Shown one piece after another: positions 7,730 through 14,933 of a stretch of 33,066 bases of DNA. Position numbers and translations under genes: made by a program. Each line of letters starts with the position of its first letter. The first letter of the stretch is position 1. A model generated the notes under the pieces. It did not search any database. It worked only from the letters and a program-made list of their open reading frames with translations, and was not told the DNA's origin. Origin of the DNA: Lachnospiraceae bacterium (GTDB lineage: Bacteria; Bacillota; Clostridia; Lachnospirales; Lachnospiraceae); the NCBI GenBank assembly GCA_900771995.1, contig CAAGQC010000074.1:1-33066 (forward strand). Reading direction: 5' to 3'.

Positions 7730-8323
7730 TTACTTGGAGTACAACTCGACGATAAGCATCTCGTCAACAGGAACATCGATCATTTCTCTGGTAGGCAGAT
7801 TCTTGATGGTTCCCTTAAAGTTCTCAACATCAGCATCGATCCATTCGGGTACTAATCTTCCAGCAGTTACCTCAAGGATATCCTTGTATCTCTGCATGGA
7901 CTTAGCGCTCTCTTTGATCTCGATAACATCACCAGCCTTGGTCAGGTAAGAAGGAATGTTTACACACTTACCGTTTACAAGTACATGCTTGTGGTCAACG
8001 ATCTGTCTTGCTTCTCTTCTGGTTCTTGCAAAGCCCATTCTGAACACTACGTTGTCCAGTCTGCTCTCCAGCATGGTCATCAGGTTTTCACCGGTCATGC
8101 CCTTCATTCTGTCGGCCTTCTCATAGTAGTTACGGAAAGGCTTCTCCAGAACGCCATAGATGAACTTAGCCTTCTGCTTTTCTCTTAACTGAAGTCCGTA
8201 CTCGGAAACCTTTTTGCCTGCTCTTGCAGAGGTTCTGTTAGACTTCTTGTCATAGCCCAGGTAAGAAGGCTCAAGGCCAAGGGCTCTACATCTTTTCAGT
8301 ACAGGTACGCGATTTACTGCCAT
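7730..8323 (-). CDS. rpsD: Ribosomal protein uS4
   Basis: Primary 16S-binding protein that nucleates 30S assembly of the 5' domain, and an mRNA regulator in many bacteria. 197 residues, near family length. It lacks the N-terminal CxxC-type zinc cluster of some S4 proteins, starting MAVNRVPVLKRCRALGLEP. The S4 RNA-binding domain includes SRLDNVVFRMGFARTRREAR and VDHKHVLVNGKCVNIPSY (about 87-126). The AAGGGA ribosome binding site is weak and far. It lies in the alpha operon between rpsK and rpoA. Confidence 0.98.
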   Translation of the reverse strand: MAVNRVPVLKRCRALGLEPSYLGYDKKSNRTSARAGKKVSEYGLQLREKQKAKFIYGVLEKPFRNYYEKADRMKGMTGENLMTMLESRLDNVVFRMGFARTRREARQIVDHKHVLVNGKCVNIPSYLTKAGDVIEIKESAKSMQRYKDILEVTAGRLVPEWIDADVENFKGTIKNLPTREMIDVPVDEMLIVELYSK

Positions 8324-8454
8324 TTTTTTATTTTCCCTTCTTTATACTTCGGAAGTGACTTCCGAGGGTTGTTTACAGTGCCGCAGTGCGGCACTTTCAT
8401 CCAACTTGTTCTAATGTTACTTCATAAACTGTTCCGTCTGACGACGGATCCACA
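8324..8454 (-). other. rpsK-rpsD junction with three perfect hairpins
   Basis: The 131-nt spacer holds TCGGAAG/CTTCCGA (8349-8365), AGTGCCG/CGGCACT (8377-8395) and TCCGTC/GACGGA (8433-8448). All stems are perfect and short-looped, with no T-run. In B. subtilis S4 represses its own mRNA through a leader, so this could be an S4 target; that is inference. Confidence 0.5.
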
Positions 8455-8850
8455 CTAAACGCGACGACGCTTAGGAGGACGGCATCCATTGTGAGGTACA
8501 GGAGTTACATCACAAATGCTTAAGACATCCAGTCCACTTGCAGACAGAGCTCTGATTGCTGCTTCACGTCCTGAACCAGGACCCTTTACGAATACGTCAA
8601 CGGACTTTAATCCGTGAACAAGAGCAGCCTTTGTTGCTGTTTCAGCAGCCATCTGTGCAGCATATGGAGTAGATTTCTTTGAACCTCTAAAACCAAGACC
8701 ACCGGCACTTGCCCAGCTAAGAGCATTACCTTCAGCATCAGTTAACGTTACGATTGTGTTGTTAAAAGAAGACTGAATATGTGCCTGTCCGCGTTCAACG
8801 TTTTTTCTTACACGCTTTTTTGTTACTTTCTTTGCAACTTTTTTAGCCAT
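8455..8850 (-). CDS. rpsK: Ribosomal protein uS11
   Basis: 30S platform protein next to the E-site mRNA. 131 residues, normal length. The body carries HIQSSFNNTIVTLTDAEGNA, SWASAGGLGFRGSKKSTPYA, VFVKGPGSGREAAIRAL and the conserved end DVTPVPHNGCRPPKRRRV. The N-terminus is very lysine-rich. The ribosome binding site (AGTAGGT) is weaker than those of its neighbours, perhaps relying on coupling to rpsM, which ends 76 nt upstream. Confidence 0.98.
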   Translation of the reverse strand: MAKKVAKKVTKKRVRKNVERGQAHIQSSFNNTIVTLTDAEGNALSWASAGGLGFRGSKKSTPYAAQMAAETATKAALVHGLKSVDVFVKGPGSGREAAIRALSASGLDVLSICDVTPVPHNGCRPPKRRRV

Positions 8851-8926
8851 TTTAAACTAACCTACTTTCTCATTTCCTGGGGATGCTTACATTTGCTTCC
8901 CTCTCACAGTTACATTACGATCTTAA

Positions 8927-9298
8927 TTACTTCTTCTTGTTTGCCACCGTGCGCTTAGGTCCCTTACGAGTTCTTGCGTTGGTCTTAGTCTTCTGACCAC
9001 GAACAGGAAGTCCTTTACGATGACGAATACCACGATAGCAGCCGATTTCCTGAAGTCTCTTGATATTCAGAGCGATTTCTCTTCTCAGATCACCTTCTAC
9101 CATAACGCCGAGCTTTTCGATAGCTTCACTGATCTTCTTTACCTCATCATCGGTAATATCTCTCACTCTGGTATCAGGATTTACACCTGCTTCTGCTAAC
9201 AGCTTGTCAGCAGTAGGTCTGCCTATTCCATAGATATAGGTCAAACCGATCTCAATTCGTTTTTCTCTAGGTAAGTCTACACCTGCGATACGAGCCAT
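8927..9298 (-). CDS. rpsM: Ribosomal protein uS13
   Basis: 30S head protein contacting P-site tRNA and the 50S intersubunit bridge. 123 residues, normal. It starts MARIAGVDLPREKRIEIGLT, contains YIYGIGRPTADKLL and ends in the basic tail GLPVRGQKTKTNARTRKGPK followed by RTVANKKK. The ATG has GGAGG at seven nt. It is preceded by an unusually long, structured 405-nt junction after rpmJ. Confidence 0.98.
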   Translation of the reverse strand: MARIAGVDLPREKRIEIGLTYIYGIGRPTADKLLAEAGVNPDTRVRDITDDEVKKISEAIEKLGVMVEGDLRREIALNIKRLQEIGCYRGIRHRKGLPVRGQKTKTNARTRKGPKRTVANKKK

Positions 9299-9703
9299 TT
9301 ACGTTTCCTCCATTTTCCTGCGTAATCTCTTACGCTTTGCGCAACATTTCTGCGCTCACAACTTGCGTTGTGTGTGCGTACGTTTGGTCTGTTAATTGTA
9401 CGCCCAATAGTTACTAATTGATTGGGGCTTTCACCCAATCGGACACGATCCGATCTTTCCACGATTAAAGCTTCGCCACACCAATGAAAAAACGCTCCGC
9501 GTTTTTTCCGGTGAAACATAGTATTTCTTAAATTGCGTACTTTGCAATTTTAGAAATTCTTTTCACCGTGGTATCAACAAGTAATCTCCCGTAAGCTCTA
9601 TCCAAATCTATTATGAAAATTGATAATCTTAATAATCAATTCAGCCGCACATAATAACCGGACAAGAACTCACATACCTGATCAAATGACGATCAAGCGG
9701 TGA
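9299..9703 (-). other. 405-nt rpmJ-rpsM junction: chain of hairpins
   Basis: No coding sequence is convincing here. Read on the transcribed strand it is a run of hairpins: 9509-9568 (outer CGGTGAAA/TTTCACCG, inner arm 13 of 14 pairs), 9486-9508 (10 bp), 9438-9454 and 9420-9440 (sharing three bases), 9376-9403 (GCGTAC/GTACGC), 9357-9372 (loop GCAA), 9339-9355 and 9320-9335 (GCGTAA/TTACGC, loop GAGA). The last lies just before the rpsM ribosome binding site. Two loops are GNRA tetraloops. Upstream, 9618-9641 pairs AATTGAT with ATCAATT. It could be a ribosomal-protein leader or a cluster of decayed palindromic repeats. Confidence 0.6.
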
Positions 9704-9817
9704 TTATCCCTGTCTCTGTTTGTGCTTCGGATTCTCACAGATTACTCTGATGCGTCCTTTTCTCTTGATGATTTTGCACTTTTCGCAAATCGGTTTTACT
9801 GATGATCTAACTTTCAT
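9704..9817 (-). CDS. rpmJ: Ribosomal protein bL36
   Basis: Smallest 50S protein, 37 residues: MKVRSSVKPICEKCKIIKRK, then GRIRVICENPKHKQRQG. It is the zinc-binding form, with ligands C11, C14, C27 and H32. The ATG at 9817 follows AAAGGAGGG. It is the first gene after the promoter at 9851-9879 and begins the rpmJ-rpsM-rpsK-rpsD-rpoA-rplQ unit. The usual infA-rpmJ adjacency is interrupted by about 0.9 kb of membrane-protein remnants. Confidence 0.97.
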   Translation of the reverse strand: MKVRSSVKPICEKCKIIKRKGRIRVICENPKHKQRQG

Positions 9818-9833
9818 GTTAAACCCTCCTTTC

Positions 9834-9870
9834 AAAAAAGACCGTCTTACATTATAGCATGACGGTCTTT
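9834..9870 (-). terminator. Intrinsic terminator upstream of rpmJ, overlapping a promoter
   Basis: Perfect 10-bp stem GACGGTCTTT/AAAGACCGTC (9861-9870 with 9837-9846), 14-base loop, followed on the transcribed strand by a T-run (9839-9834). It ends the adk-map-infA transcript. Its loop contains the TATAAT of the rpmJ promoter. Confidence 0.85.
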
Positions 9871-9879
9871 CCTTTGCAA
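9851..9879 (-). promoter_or_regulatory. Sigma-A promoter for rpmJ and the alpha operon
   Basis: TTGCAA (9879-9874) and TATAAT (9856-9851) on the minus strand are 17 nt apart. The spacer is one arm of the terminator stem and the -10 box is in its loop. The expected start, near 9844, lies inside the other arm, so new transcripts cannot form the terminator while read-through transcripts can. Confidence 0.85.
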
Positions 9880-9932
9880 GCGTATTATTGCGCTTTTTTC
9901 AATATTTTTCAAATTTTTTTGCTCTTTTTTGC

Positions 9933-10121
9933 CTACTTTACGATCAAAACGATAAAAGTGATGGCCGCAGCAGCCGCAACACTTAAAATTCGAAAGGTAA
10001 ATCTCGCATGAAACGCGGAATGATGCTGTACGGCAATGATCCTTTTTGCTGCCCACATTCCCGCATAGCCGATTCCCCAGCTTACGCAGAAACCGATCAG
10101 CTTTTTGATGTTATTCCACAC
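9933..10121 (-). pseudogene. C-terminal remnant of a polytopic membrane protein
   Basis: A 62-codon frame opening at a GTG without a ribosome binding site; the frame is also open further upstream. It encodes two hydrophobic segments, with IGFCVSWGIGYAGMWAAKR and AAAAAITFIVLIVK. From memory, GYxGMW-type motifs occur near the C-terminus of a roughly 550-residue hypothetical membrane protein family of Clostridia that also matches the upstream fragment. One extra T near 10134 would fuse the two reading frames. It may instead be a free-standing small membrane protein. Confidence 0.45.
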
Positions 10122-10132
10122 TCTGTCATTTT

Positions 10133-10683
10133 CTAATAAGAAGTAACAGCACAGAGGAATTCCGGATACTGTCCTTTTTCGTGCAGTCTGTCATGATGTA
10201 ACAGCATGTATTGCACCGCCAGTTCCAGCCATACCACATGCTTCCAGGAAAACAACAGTAACAATGGCTTCAGGTACAGGAGATAGCCGTGCCAGTATCT
10301 TGCATAAATATGAAGATACATGTTATTGACATTCTCATGGGATGCACAGAAGGCTTTCAGGGAATCTTCCGGTGTCCACACGTCTTCTTCCAGATCGTAG
10401 TGGTACATCCACATGGCATGCTCGTAAGCATTCCTGTCGGGCAGTCTCTCTATGGCGTTCTGCACCATGATCGCATCTGTGTAAGTCTCTCTGTTCTTCC
10501 ACAGATACTGCGAAAATGCATCTTCCGGAATCTCATCCCCGGTCTTCAGCATCTCCCCGACACTCTTCTCCACATTCCTGCGCATAGACCCTACCGGAAG
10601 CAGGAAGACCAATCCTAAAAGCAGGGTCCCCACCACCGCACTGACTGCCAGAATCGCGGCAAAATTGCGTATTTTTTAGCCAT
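10133..10683 (-). pseudogene. Frameshifted membrane-protein gene between infA and rpmJ
   Basis: A good start exists: ATG at 10683 with GGAGAG seven nt upstream, 22 nt after infA. It reads MAKK and then leaves frame after a run of six A (10677-10672), stopping at 22 codons. The -1 frame continues with a strong hydrophobic N-terminus (AAILAVSAVVGTLLLGLVFL) and runs 167 codons, with ETYTDAIMV, YARYWHGYLLYLKPLLLLFS. A seventh A would give one intact 183-residue protein. Function unknown. Frameshift mutation, slippage at the A-run, or a sequence error are all possible. Confidence 0.65.
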
Positions 10684-10705
10684 AGCTGTTCTCTCCAGAT
10701 GGTAC

Positions 10706-10924
10706 TTACTTATCTCTCCAGATAATACGTCCCTTGCTCAGATCGTAAGGAGACAGTTCCAGTGTTACCTTATCTCCGGGAAGGATACGGATGAAGTTCT
10801 GACGAAGCTTACCACTGATAGTAGCCAGTACTCTGTGTCCGTTTTCCAGTTCTACGCGGAACATGGTATTGGGAAGCTTCTCCACAACGGTTCCTTCGAT
10901 TTCGATTACATCACTTTTAGACAT
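10706..10924 (-). CDS. infA: Translation initiation factor IF-1
   Basis: Binds the 30S A site and assists IF2 and IF3 during initiation. 72 residues, exactly the family length, with an S1-type OB fold: MSKSDVIEIEGTVVEKLPNT, FRVELENGHRVLATISGKLR, then GDKVTLELSPYDLSKGRI. The ATG has GGAGG at six nt. It follows the KOW-domain gene by 48 nt in the adk-map unit. Confidence 0.98.
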   Translation of the reverse strand: MSKSDVIEIEGTVVEKLPNTMFRVELENGHRVLATISGKLRQNFIRILPGDKVTLELSPYDLSKGRIIWRDK

Positions 10925-10972
10925 AAATTTCCTCCATAGCTTTCTACTCTTTACTTCTTTTACTGCTTTGTA

Positions 10973-11245
10973 TTACTTATTACACAGATATTCTTCCAGG
11001 GTCTTGCGGATCTGTCTGTTGATCTCGTCCTGTTCCCCCGGAAGATTCTGTTGTATGCTTTGTACCAGTGCATCCTGTGCCGAAGAATGTATGATCTGGA
11101 TATGCTTTTTCTTTTTCTTCTTCGGATGCTCCACACCGCGCAGCCTTCCGTCGCACAGATAGACACATTCCTCCTCTTCGCCGACGATCAGGTACAATCT
11201 GTCCTTATCATGTCCGGCCTTTGAAGTTGCAAATTCTCCTAACAT
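10973..11245 (-). CDS. KOW-domain RNA-binding protein (L14e-like)
   Basis: A 90-residue protein at the conserved place between map and infA in many Clostridia, commonly annotated as KOW-domain RNA-binding or ribosomal L14e-like. The N-terminal half (GEFATSKAGHDKDRLYLIVG, then VYLCDGRLRGVEHPKKKKKK) has a small beta-barrel KOW pattern and a lysine run (about 42-47). The C-terminal half is an acidic/amphipathic helix ending LEEYLCNK. Role is not established; ribosome association is inferred from position and fold. AAGG lies 12 nt before the ATG. Confidence 0.85.
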   Translation of the reverse strand: MLGEFATSKAGHDKDRLYLIVGEEEECVYLCDGRLRGVEHPKKKKKKHIQIIHSSAQDALVQSIQQNLPGEQDEINRQIRKTLEEYLCNK

Positions 11246-11289
11246 ATCACAATCTTACCTTTCTTCTCCGGATCTGCCGTTCCAACTCG

Positions 11290-12042
11290 TTAATACAGGG
11301 TCAGGATCTCCGGCTCACCGTCTGTGATCAGGATGGTATTCTCATAATGTGCAGACAGGGATCCATCCTCGGTAACTACAGTCCAATCATCGTCCAGCCA
11401 TGCTACATCCGGTCTTCCGATATTGATCATGGGCTCGATAGCCAGCGTCATACCGGCCTGAAGCTTGATGCCGCGTCTGCGCTGTGCGAAATTGGGGATC
11501 TGGGGATCCTCATGTAAGCTGGTGCCGATGCCATGGCCGACCAGGTCTCTTACGATGCCATAGCCGAAGGGCTTAATGTAGGCATCAATGGCATTGGAGA
11601 TATCATACAGGTGATTGCCTGCCTTTGCCATCTCTATTCCTGCGAAAAAGCTTCCCTTTGTTCTCTCCATCAGAAGTCTTGCTTCTTCACTTACCTGCCC
11701 TACCGGGAAAGTACGTGCCATATCGGAATGGTATCCTTTGTAGATCAGTCCTGCATCCAGACTTACAATATCACCTTCGTGAAGAATATGATCTTTGTGA
11801 GGAATACCGTGTACGACTTCATCATTCACGGATACACAGATGGATGCCGGATATCCGTTATAATTCAGGAAATTTGGAATGCATCCATGGGCACGGATCA
11901 GTTTCTCGCCCAGATTGTTAATATCCAGAGTGGATACTCCGGGGTGCACTGCCTTCTCCATCTGGCTGAATACATCTGCCAGAATCTTACAAGATTCTCT
12001 CATCAACTCGATCTCACGCTGTGATTTGATAGTTACTGCCAT
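11290..12042 (-). CDS. map: Methionine aminopeptidase type I
   Basis: Removes the initiator methionine from nascent proteins using two metal ions. The start is the ATG at 12042 (MAVTIKSQREIELMRES) with AAAGGTG upstream; an in-frame GTG three codons earlier lies against the ribosome binding site. 250 residues. Substrate-side histidine H78; metal ligands D96 (VSLDAGLIYKGYHSDMA), D107, H170 (GHGIGTSLHEDP), E203 (AIEPMINIG) and E234 (HYENTILIT) are all present. It lies between adk and the KOW gene. Confidence 0.97.
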   Translation of the reverse strand: MAVTIKSQREIELMRESCKILADVFSQMEKAVHPGVSTLDINNLGEKLIRAHGCIPNFLNYNGYPASICVSVNDEVVHGIPHKDHILHEGDIVSLDAGLIYKGYHSDMARTFPVGQVSEEARLLMERTKGSFFAGIEMAKAGNHLYDISNAIDAYIKPFGYGIVRDLVGHGIGTSLHEDPQIPNFAQRRRGIKLQAGMTLAIEPMINIGRPDVAWLDDDWTVVTEDGSLSAHYENTILITDGEPEILTLY

Positions 12043-12099
12043 TTTATTCACCTTTCTGTTCCGGACCTTACTGCTGTTTGTCAGTGATCCGGACTTTTC

Positions 12100-12741
12100 T
12101 TAGCCAAGAATCGCTACGATATCTGCAAATACTTCCTTCATATCCTTGGTGCCGTCTACGGTCTTTAATACATTTTTCTTAGTATAGAAATCGATCAGAG
12201 GCTGTGTCTGGTCATGATAAACTTTCAGACGGTTCAATACAGTCTCTGGCTTATCATCGTCACGCAGCACCAGTTCCTGTCCGCACTTATCACAGATGCC
12301 TTCCTTCTTGGGAGGAATATGCTCAATATGATAGGTTGCGCCGCAGGACAGACATGCCCGTCTGCCGGACATTCTCTTTACAATATTCTCATCAGGAACA
12401 TTTACATCGATGGCAAAATCAATAGCATCTCCCAGCTCGGTCAGTGCCTTGTCCAGTACCTCTGCCTGAGGAATGGTTCTGGGGAATCCATCCAGGACAT
12501 AACCGTTCTTGCAATCGTCCTGTGCTACTCTGTCCAAAAGGATCTTAACAGTCAGTTCATCGGGAACCAGCTGTCCCTGATCCATGTATTTCTTTGCTTC
12601 CATACCAAGTTCGGTTCCGTTCTTGATATTTGCACGGAAAATATCACCAGTGGATACATGAGGGATTCCGTACTTTTCAGCGATCATTTTTGCCTGGGTA
12701 CCTTTACCTGCGCCGGGTGCGCCTAACATGATAATTTTCAT
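12100..12741 (-). CDS. adk: Adenylate kinase, zinc-lid type
   Basis: Interconverts ATP + AMP and 2 ADP. 213 residues. P-loop GAPGAGKGT (7-15), AMP site STGDIFRANI, DGFPRTIPQAEVL, and the lid with four cysteines C130, C133, C150, C153 (CLSCGATYH ... CDKCGQEL), typical of the zinc-binding Gram-positive form. The ATG follows TAGGAGC. A perfect 14-base palindrome CCTGTAGCTACAGG sits just before the ribosome binding site. It opens the unit transcribed from the promoter at 12817-12845. Confidence 0.98.
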   Translation of the reverse strand: MKIIMLGAPGAGKGTQAKMIAEKYGIPHVSTGDIFRANIKNGTELGMEAKKYMDQGQLVPDELTVKILLDRVAQDDCKNGYVLDGFPRTIPQAEVLDKALTELGDAIDFAIDVNVPDENIVKRMSGRRACLSCGATYHIEHIPPKKEGICDKCGQELVLRDDDKPETVLNRLKVYHDQTQPLIDFYTKKNVLKTVDGTKDMKEVFADIVAILG

Positions 12742-12816
12742 CTTTGCTCCTATCTGCCTGTAGCTACAGGCGCTGCTCTTTCTATAGATAAGCTACAAAT
12801 ACAGCCCAACATTTAC

Positions 12817-12845
12817 ATTTTAACTTTTATGCGGCTTTTTTGCAA
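12817..12845 (-). promoter_or_regulatory. Sigma-A promoter for adk-map-KOW-infA
   Basis: TTGCAA (12845-12840) and TAAAAT (12822-12817) on the minus strand are 17 nt apart, just after the secY terminator. The expected start near 12810 leaves a leader of about 70 nt. Confidence 0.8.
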
Positions 12846-12879
12846 TAGATTTCCTATAATACAATCAATACAATAATGC

Positions 12880-12913
12880 AAAAATAACCGGATGATTACA
12901 AACCATCCGGTTA
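12880..12913 (-). terminator. Intrinsic terminator after secY
   Basis: Perfect 10-bp stem TAACCGGATG/CATCCGGTTA (12904-12913 with 12885-12894), nine-base loop, followed by TTTTT on the transcribed strand. It begins about 12 nt after the secY stop and separates the S10-spc unit from adk-map. Confidence 0.9.
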
Positions 12914-12924
12914 CTGTTATGCTA

Positions 12925-14238
12925 CTAATCTTCCAGGAATCCCTTGTAGTTACGAACGAGCATCTGAGATTCTACCTGCTTCATGGTCTCCAGTACTACG
13001 CTTACGATAATGATCAGGCTGGTACCACCGAAGGATACGCTTGCGCCAAACACACCGTTGAAAAAATACGGGATCACAGATACAATGATCAGACCGATCG
13101 CACCGATGAAGACGATATAATTCAGAATCTTGTTCAGATAATCACTGGTAGGCTTACCAGGTCTGATACCGGGAATGAAACCACCCTGCTTCTTCATGTT
13201 ATCGGCAATCATCAAAGGATTAAATGTAATGGATGTATAGAAGTATGCAAAAAATACAATCAATACAATGTACAGCAGAAGTCCCAGGGAATAAATCGGC
13301 TGGCTGGGTTTGCACCAGTAAGCGGAATTCAGACCCTTGAGGATCTCTGCCCACACGCCGGTTCCGTTATATCCGATAAAGGAACAGATAATAATCGGGA
13401 ACTGCATAATGGACTGTGCAAAAATGATGGGAATAACGCCGGAAGTATTTACTTTCAACGGAATGTTGGAAGTCTGTCCGCCGACCATCTTTCTGCCCTG
13501 CATTTTCTTGGCATACTGTACCGGGATCTTACGCACGCCATCATTCAGAATGATAACCAGTACCACCATGGCAATAATGATTGCAAAGATGATAACTACT
13601 GCAAGGATCGCGGTTGCCGGAGCTTTTCCGAACACAAACTGCTCAAACAGGTTGCTCAGGTCTTGAGGCAGTCGGGAAATGATGTTGATTACCAGTACGA
13701 TGGAAATACCATTTCCGATACCTTTTTCTGTGATTCGTTCACCCACCCACATCAGGAAAGCACTACCAGCGGTAAGTGCTGTGATCGTGGTAATTACATT
13801 CAGAGCGTTGAACTCGATCAAGTAGCCCTGTCTGCCAAAACCGATTGCCATTGCTGTGGACTGGATCAGTGCAAGCGCTACGGTAACGTATCTGGTGATA
13901 GCGACCATTTTCTTACGGCCGTCTTCACCGTCACGCTGCATTTCTTCCAGTTTGGGAATAGCAATTGTAAGCAGCTGCATGATAATGGAAGATGTAATAT
14001 AAGGGTTGATGTTCAATGCCAGAATGGACATGTTCAGGAAGGAACCGCCCGTAATGGCATCAAAGAAACTGAACGCACCGCCTGTCTGCTGGGCAAACCA
14101 TTGAGAAAAGAACTTCGTGTCCACCCCGGGTACGGGAAGCTGTGATCCGATACGGATCACAACTAACATTCCCAGTGTAAAAAGAATCTTCTGTCTGATT
14201 TCTTTGATTTTAAATGCGTTTTTCAGTGTTGTAAGCAT
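12925..14238 (-). CDS. secY: Protein translocase subunit SecY
   Basis: Central channel of the SecYEG translocon in the cytoplasmic membrane. 437 residues with about ten membrane helices. It starts MLTTLKNAFKIKEIRQKILF, with the plug-region pattern FSFFDAITGGSFLNMSILAL, ALNINPYITSSIIMQLL, and the loop RGxxNGISI-like segment GIGNGISIVLVINIISRLP. Its ATG overlaps the rplO stop by one base (TAATG), so translation is likely coupled. It is the last gene before the terminator at 12880-12913. Confidence 0.98.
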   Translation of the reverse strand: MLTTLKNAFKIKEIRQKILFTLGMLVVIRIGSQLPVPGVDTKFFSQWFAQQTGGAFSFFDAITGGSFLNMSILALNINPYITSSIIMQLLTIAIPKLEEMQRDGEDGRKKMVAITRYVTVALALIQSTAMAIGFGRQGYLIEFNALNVITTITALTAGSAFLMWVGERITEKGIGNGISIVLVINIISRLPQDLSNLFEQFVFGKAPATAILAVVIIFAIIIAMVVLVIILNDGVRKIPVQYAKKMQGRKMVGGQTSNIPLKVNTSGVIPIIFAQSIMQFPIIICSFIGYNGTGVWAEILKGLNSAYWCKPSQPIYSLGLLLYIVLIVFFAYFYTSITFNPLMIADNMKKQGGFIPGIRPGKPTSDYLNKILNYIVFIGAIGLIIVSVIPYFFNGVFGASVSFGGTSLIIIVSVVLETMKQVESQMLVRNYKGFLED

Positions 14239-14678
14239 TACATCACCTCAGCAGTTCCACCAAGAGCCTCGATCTTTTCTTTTGCGGATGCGCTGAAAGC
14301 ATCTACCTTTACATCAAGCTTTTTGGTAAGTTCTCCGTTTCCAAGGATCTTAACTCCATCTCTGGGGTTCTTAATGATTCCTGCTTCAACTAATGCGTTT
14401 ACATCAACGGTAGCACCGTTGTCAAAGCACTCCAGAGCACTTACATTGATAGCAACGATTTCCTTCGTGTTTCTGTTAGTGAAACCTCTCTTAGGAATAC
14501 GTCTGTATAAAGGCATCTGACCACCTTCGAAACCAGGTCTGGGAGCTCCGGAACGAGCCTTCTGTCCCTTGTGACCCTTACCTGCGGTCTTGCCATTTCC
14601 TGAACCGTGTCCACGGCCTCTTCTAAAATTATCACTGTGTTTGGAACCTTCTGCAGGTCTTAAATTGGATAATTCCAT
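14238..14678 (-). CDS. rplO: Ribosomal protein uL15
   Basis: 50S assembly protein with a glycine/arginine-rich N-terminal extension running along 23S rRNA. The start is the ATG at 14678 (MELSNLRPAEGSKHSDNFRR), with GGAGG eight nt upstream; a GTG three codons earlier overlaps that site. 146 residues, normal. GRGHGSGNGKTAGKGHKGQK and FEGGQMPLYRRIPKRGF are characteristic. The stop overlaps the secY start. Confidence 0.97.
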   Translation of the reverse strand: MELSNLRPAEGSKHSDNFRRGRGHGSGNGKTAGKGHKGQKARSGAPRPGFEGGQMPLYRRIPKRGFTNRNTKEIVAINVSALECFDNGATVDVNALVEAGIIKNPRDGVKILGNGELTKKLDVKVDAFSASAKEKIEALGGTAEVM

Positions 14679-14699
14679 TCCTAACACCTCCTTATCTGA

Positions 14700-14885
14700 T
14701 TATGCTTCTTCTACCTTGATCAAATGATTCACCTGACGGATCTGTCCTCTTGTTGCATCATTATCAGGCAGTACTACGGACTTGCCGATCTTACGCAGTC
14801 CCATAGACTCCACGATTGCTTTATTCTTCGGCACAGCGCCGATGGTGGACTTTACCAGAGTGATCTTTAACTTCTTGTCTGCCAT
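14700..14885 (-). CDS. rpmD: Ribosomal protein uL30
   Basis: Small 50S protein, 61 residues: LKITLVKSTIGAVPKNKAIV, then GLRKIGKSVVLPDNDATRGQ and a C-terminal QVNHLIKVEE. The length and the lysine-rich N-terminus are typical. AAAGGAG precedes the ATG. It lies between rpsE and rplO as in most bacteria. Confidence 0.97.
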   Translation of the reverse strand: MADKKLKITLVKSTIGAVPKNKAIVESMGLRKIGKSVVLPDNDATRGQIRQVNHLIKVEEA

Positions 14886-14933
14886 ACTCTACTCCTTTCT
14901 GTTGGCCCTGTCAACTTAACGGGAAGATCCGGC

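Noticed and set aside
9486..9508. Intrinsic terminator within the rpmJ-rpsM junction
   Set aside because: The T-run is part of the stem itself, and only ACGC/GCGT plus A-T pairs form it; a stop here would cut off five essential genes, so attenuation at most.
9277..9519. 80-codon minus-strand frame before rpsM
   Set aside because: It runs through the hairpin chain and into rpsM out of frame, lacks a ribosome binding site and has no recognisable domain.
12892..14145. Long plus-strand open frame opposite secY
   Set aside because: It is antisense to the unmistakable secY gene, with His/Cys/Gln-rich composition typical of a mirror of hydrophobic codons, and no ribosome binding site.
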